DNA of 5,905 bases from SICV01 sp964372375 (GTDB lineage: Archaea > Nanobdellota > Nanobdellia > Pacearchaeales > GW2011-AR1): assembly GCA_964372375.1 (NCBI GenBank), contig CAYJQF010000027.1:1-5905 (forward strand). Direction: 5' to 3'. Numbering within the stretch: position 1 is the stretch's first letter; each line of letters opens with the position of its first letter. Position numbers and translations under genes: made by a program. The notes under the pieces were generated by a model. That model saw only the letters and a list, made by a program, of their open reading frames with translations, did no database searches and was not told the DNA's origin. Of this stretch, positions 4,175 to 5,905 are shown in pieces.

Positions 4175-4633
4175 CTAATGACTTGATTCTGGAATATACA
4201 GGTTTTTTGCAGAGTCATATCGTATTTTACTTACTCTTGCAATTTCATTTCGTAAGTCTGAAGGCTCAAATGGCTTGCGCAGAGTAGAAATGCCTAGATA
4301 TGTTAAAAAGGATTCAGGAGTACCTTCTTTTATTTCTGGTTTAATTGTCCTTACTGCTTCTAGTACTCCAGCCATAAGATTGCTATAATCTAGGCCGCTT
4401 GCTAAGATGCCAGGGATATGAATTTTTTCTCTCCTTGCTTGCATTACTGCTTCTAATCCTGTTATTCCAGATCCCATATTTTGATCAGAGACGAAGAAGT
4501 CATGTCCTTGTAGCTTCTCAAGAAGCTCTTCTCCATTTTCAGCCATAGTTGGTTTGGAGCCAAACGCTCTTTCAAGTATCGCTTCATATAACTCTCTTAT
4601 CACTCTTTGATCGTCTGCAATTATAATCTTCAT
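4175..4633 (-). CDS. Stand-alone response-regulator receiver domain protein (CheY-like) with an insertion
   Basis: Starting at the ATG at 4631-4633 the protein has 152 residues, MKIIIADDQRVIRELY onward. Receiver hallmarks are present: the acidic pair D7-D8, phospho-acceptor D50 in FFVSDQNM, the Ser/Thr switch at S79 (ILASG), and K120 in the KPF motif. The stretch between switch and lysine is about 41 residues instead of the usual ~22; it includes YSNLMAGVLEAVRTIKPEIKEGTPESFLTYL, which suggests an extra helix. After KPF only one helix and a short tail follow, so there is no output domain. Phosphorylation by a sensor kinase is expected of the family, but no kinase gene is in the window. An ATG two codons further upstream (4637-4639) is possible, but the TATA box at 4655-4662 is 25.5 nt from 4633, the spacing used by other genes here, so I choose 4633. 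It ends next to the tRNA-Lys promoter. Confidence 0.88.
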   Translation of the reverse strand: MKIIIADDQRVIRELYEAILERAFGSKPTMAENGEELLEKLQGHDFFVSDQNMGSGITGLEAVMQARREKIHIPGILASGLDYSNLMAGVLEAVRTIKPEIKEGTPESFLTYLGISTLRKPFEPSDLRNEIARVSKIRYDSAKNLYIPESSH

Positions 4634-4654
4634 TAGCATTCCTGAAATCAGAGG

Positions 4655-4662
4655 TATTTAAA
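4655..4662 (-). promoter_or_regulatory. TATA box of the receiver-domain gene
   Basis: TTTAAATA on the minus strand, centred 25.5 nt from the ATG at 4633 and only 19.5 nt from the ATG at 4639. By the spacing rule of this window it selects the downstream ATG and a leaderless transcript. Confidence 0.72.
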
Positions 4663-4704
4663 TCTTTCTATTTGTAATCACTAAGCAGTTACACTAAATT
4701 TAAC

Positions 4705-5013
4705 TTATCGGTACTTTCTCCAGGTATGCTGGCATTTCACGCACTTATAGAATTTGGTTTCTGATTCATCTGAAGCTCTCGTCTGGATTGACCAGAAGTA
4801 GGATTTCTTGTTTTTGCAGGAAGGGCATTCCATATCGACGATGGGGTAGGTATTATCATCCCCTTCTTTGACGACTGCGATTGTTTCATGCCGGCGTATT
4901 TTTTCCGAGGCTTCGATCTTTGGCTTTTTGCTTGCCTTTGCTCCACAGGCGGCACACACTGCCTTTCCCTCTTTCACTGCAATAATACCTCCGCATTTCT
5001 GGCAAAAATCCAT
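4705..5013 (-). CDS. tfs: Transcription factor S (TFS), archaeal TFIIS/RPB9-type RNA cleavage factor
   Basis: The 102-residue protein has the standard archaeal TFS layout. An N-terminal zinc ribbon uses C4-x2-C7 and C20-x2-C23 (FCQKCGG and CAACGAK). A Lys/Glu-rich linker covers about 25-60. The C-terminal TFIIS-type ribbon uses C63-x2-C66 and C91-x2-C94, with the signature QTRASDESETKFYKC followed by HTWRKY. The acidic pair D82-E83 is the tip that reaches into the polymerase active site, coordinates Mg and triggers cleavage of backtracked RNA, rescuing stalled complexes. Keeping this pair indicates an active cleavage factor rather than an inhibitory TFS paralogue. The length matches the family (about 100-115). 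The start is supported by a TTAAAATA box 25.5 nt upstream. It follows the signal-peptidase gene with 37 bp between them but seems to have its own promoter. Confidence 0.95.
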   Translation of the reverse strand: MDFCQKCGGIIAVKEGKAVCAACGAKASKKPKIEASEKIRRHETIAVVKEGDDNTYPIVDMECPSCKNKKSYFWSIQTRASDESETKFYKCVKCQHTWRKYR

Positions 5014-5034
5014 TTGTTTTCTATGCTAAACTAG

Positions 5035-5042
5035 TATTTTAA
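5035..5042 (-). promoter_or_regulatory. TATA box of the TFS gene
   Basis: Minus-strand TTAAAATA, centred 25.5 nt upstream of the TFS ATG at 5013 and squeezed into the 37 bp after the signal-peptidase stop (5051-5053). It predicts a leaderless TFS message independent of readthrough. Confidence 0.6.
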
Positions 5043-5050
5043 CGTTGTGG

Positions 5051-5620
5051 TCAGGTACAGAGACCGCGCTGTTCTGGCTTTTTTGAAGGTTCAAAGAATA
5101 TGAGTTTGAGCCAGCCTATTGCAGGAATCCTGGCAACCGCTTTTCCCACTATTTGTCGCTGGGTGATGTTGGTTTCAAAGGCGAGCTGGGAAGGATTATT
5201 GTCGCCTTGTGTTTCATAGGGCTCAAGGGAGAGAATGCGATGGATGACTGGATAGGGTGTGGTCGCAGTGAAAATGATGACCTCTCCTTTTTTATACTCC
5301 TTTCTTCCTAATACAAATACAATGTCTCCCTTATTGAGGCCATTGATGAGAGAGAATGCCTGAAACTGTGTTTTACTAATGTTATAAGGAACGAATTTTG
5401 CTCCGTTATCTGACCACCAGTCATTGAATGAAGAGGAGTGATACATAGAGCATGATTCAACGACTACGAGCGGCAAGGTGGTGCCGGTAACCGCTGCTAA
5501 GAGCGGAAAGAGAATATATTTAATACCTATGATTATAAGAATAAGTGAGACGAGCCAGGATTGCCAAGTATCTTTTTTTAAGAAGTCCCTGAACGTGGCA
5601 AGCCGCTCTTTAAGATTCAT
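5051..5620 (-). CDS. Signal peptidase I, archaeal/ER type (S26B)
   Basis: The 189-residue membrane protease removes signal peptides from exported proteins. After a charged amphipathic start comes one membrane helix (about 19-45), so the catalytic domain should face outside. The nucleophile is S58 in VESCSMYH (box B). KGDIVFV (97-103) is box C. H127 in PVIHRI takes the place of the bacterial lysine, and D140 in TQGDNNP completes the Ser-His-Asp set typical of Archaea and the ER Sec11 subunit. Between boxes B and C there are about 38 residues (YHSSSFNDWWSDNGAKF and following), longer than in minimal bacterial enzymes and like the cap insert seen in archaeal forms. The C-terminal WLKLIFF could dip into the membrane. 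A weak CTTAAAAG box is centred 25.5 nt upstream of the ATG at 5620. The gene follows tRNA-Gly by 42 nt and could also receive readthrough from it. Confidence 0.92.
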   Translation of the reverse strand: MNLKERLATFRDFLKKDTWQSWLVSLILIIIGIKYILFPLLAAVTGTTLPLVVVESCSMYHSSSFNDWWSDNGAKFVPYNISKTQFQAFSLINGLNKGDIVFVLGRKEYKKGEVIIFTATTPYPVIHRILSLEPYETQGDNNPSQLAFETNITQRQIVGKAVARIPAIGWLKLIFFEPSKKPEQRGLCT

Positions 5621-5641
5621 TTCTTAGGGAAGAGAAAGAGG

Positions 5642-5649
5642 CTTTTAAG
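5642..5649 (-). promoter_or_regulatory. Weak TATA-like box of the signal peptidase gene
   Basis: Minus-strand CTTAAAAG, centred 25.5 nt before the ATG at 5620. It is weaker than the other boxes but at exactly the same spacing, with no Shine-Dalgarno downstream. It lies in the gap between tRNA-Gly and the gene. Confidence 0.5.
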
Positions 5650-5662
5650 TGTTGTGAAAGGA

Positions 5663-5733
5663 TGCGCCGTGCGGGAATTGAACCCGCGACTTCAGCTTGG
5701 GAAGCTAACATTTTACCACTAAACTAACAGCGC
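5663..5733 (-). tRNA. tRNA-Gly (anticodon CCC)
   Basis: The minus strand folds as a 71-nt cloverleaf. The acceptor GCGCTGT pairs with ACGGCGC (one T-G wobble). The D stem is GTTT/AAAT with one wobble. The anticodon stem is TTAGC/GCTGA with loop TTCCCAA, giving anticodon CCC. The T stem is a perfect GCGGG/CCCGC with loop TTCAATT. The discriminator is A (5663) and CCA is not encoded. No intron. A TATA-like element lies 27.5 nt upstream. Confidence 0.96.
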
Positions 5734-5756
5734 ACGAAATTAGTGAATAAAATCAT

Positions 5757-5764
5757 TTGATAAA
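5757..5764 (-). promoter_or_regulatory. TATA-like box of tRNA-Gly
   Basis: Minus-strand TTTATCAA, centred 27.5 nt from the tRNA-Gly 5' end, the same spacing as the stronger tRNA-Lys box. It differs from consensus in one or two positions. Confidence 0.5.
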
Positions 5765-5821
5765 CTTATCTATAGATTAATAAATCATGTATGCTTTAAT
5801 GATAAGTGGCGTATGTGTATA

Positions 5822-5905
5822 TTATTTGGAGCCTTTTCCTTCTTCTTGTTTGGCTGGCTTTATTTTTTATCAGAAGAGACCTTAATAAGGAAATGCTCTT
5901 TGGAA
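5822..5905 (-). other. Possible 3' end of a minus-strand gene entering from the right
   Basis: One minus-strand frame enters at the window edge and reads SKEHFLIKVSSDKK to a TAA at 5860-5862, which looks like the natural end of a protein. Beyond that stop, in the -1 frame, the sequence reads IKPAKQEEGKGSK to a TAA at 5822-5824, also very tail-like, and a run of six A residues (on the minus strand) sits just at the junction. Either the gene ends at 5860 and the rest is chance, or the gene was frameshifted in the A-run. Competing view: a plus-strand gene could begin at the ATG at 5893 behind the T-rich stretch at 5859-5870. Too little sequence is visible to decide. Confidence 0.25.

Noticed and set aside
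4060..4218. N-terminal extension of the 3619-4059 gene through the tRNA
   Set aside because: The extra 53 codons are mostly a translation of the tRNA-Lys gene and its promoter; the first ATG after the tRNA is the sensible start.
4634..4639. Upstream ATG as start of the receiver gene
   Set aside because: It would be only 19.5 nt from the TATA box centre, against 24.5-26.5 nt for the other genes; the ATG at 4633 fits.
5787..5885. 32-codon plus-strand frame near the right edge
   Set aside because: Short, with no clear TATA box at the expected spacing and no recognisable character; its far end overlaps the likelier minus-strand gene tail.
5859..5905. Plus-strand gene starting at the ATG at 5893
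   Set aside because: The T-rich stretch upstream is only a weak TATA candidate and four codons are visible; kept as an alternative, not called.
1..5905. CRISPR array, insertion sequence or transposase, toxin-antitoxin pair
   Set aside because: No regularly spaced direct repeats, no transposase-like frame, and no recognisable toxin or antitoxin pair on either strand.

Overview
The window looks like a compact archaeal chromosome segment, probably from a small-genome (DPANN-type) lineage. The archaeal call rests on four things. There is a complete two-zinc-ribbon transcription factor S (TFS). The signal peptidase is of the archaeal/ER type with a Ser-His-Asp active site. The promoters are TTTAAATA/TTTATATA boxes. 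Nearly every gene has such a box centred about 25-26 nt upstream of its start codon with no Shine-Dalgarno sequence, which indicates leaderless transcripts. The DPANN assignment is inference from style only.

Layout, left to right. Bases 3-491 are the C-terminal end of a UPF0182 family membrane protein (+). Bases 492-920 hold no convincing gene but carry a TATA-like box and a dense set of nested inverted repeats that fold on paper into a multibranched RNA. Bases 921-1478 (+) encode an AT-rich polytopic membrane protein resembling the VTT/DedA group, flanked by an 8-nt direct repeat. Bases 1479-1588 are a second structured intergenic island sharing short words with the first. A calcineurin-like phosphoesterase (1589-2200, -) and a membrane-anchored protein with a possible SCP2-like domain (2274-2840, +) diverge from a 73-bp double promoter. 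A small winged-helix regulator (2965-3231, +) follows, with a palindrome in its promoter, then a hypothetical protein (3281-3586, +).

From 3619 onward the genes are on the minus strand. In transcription order, starting from the right: tRNA-Gly(CCC), a signal peptidase, TFS, a stand-alone receiver-domain protein, tRNA-Lys(CTT), and a hypothetical protein starting 8 nt after the tRNA. The last ~170 bp hold only the tRNA-Gly promoter and a possible gene end running in from outside.

The genes do not form one pathway. They are mostly single-gene transcription units for housekeeping (tRNAs, TFS, protein export), signalling (receiver, winged helix) and membrane functions. The most unusual parts are the structured islands around the VTT-like gene and the tRNA-Lys/hypothetical-protein junction, where the tRNA T-loop sits exactly where this genome puts its TATA boxes.
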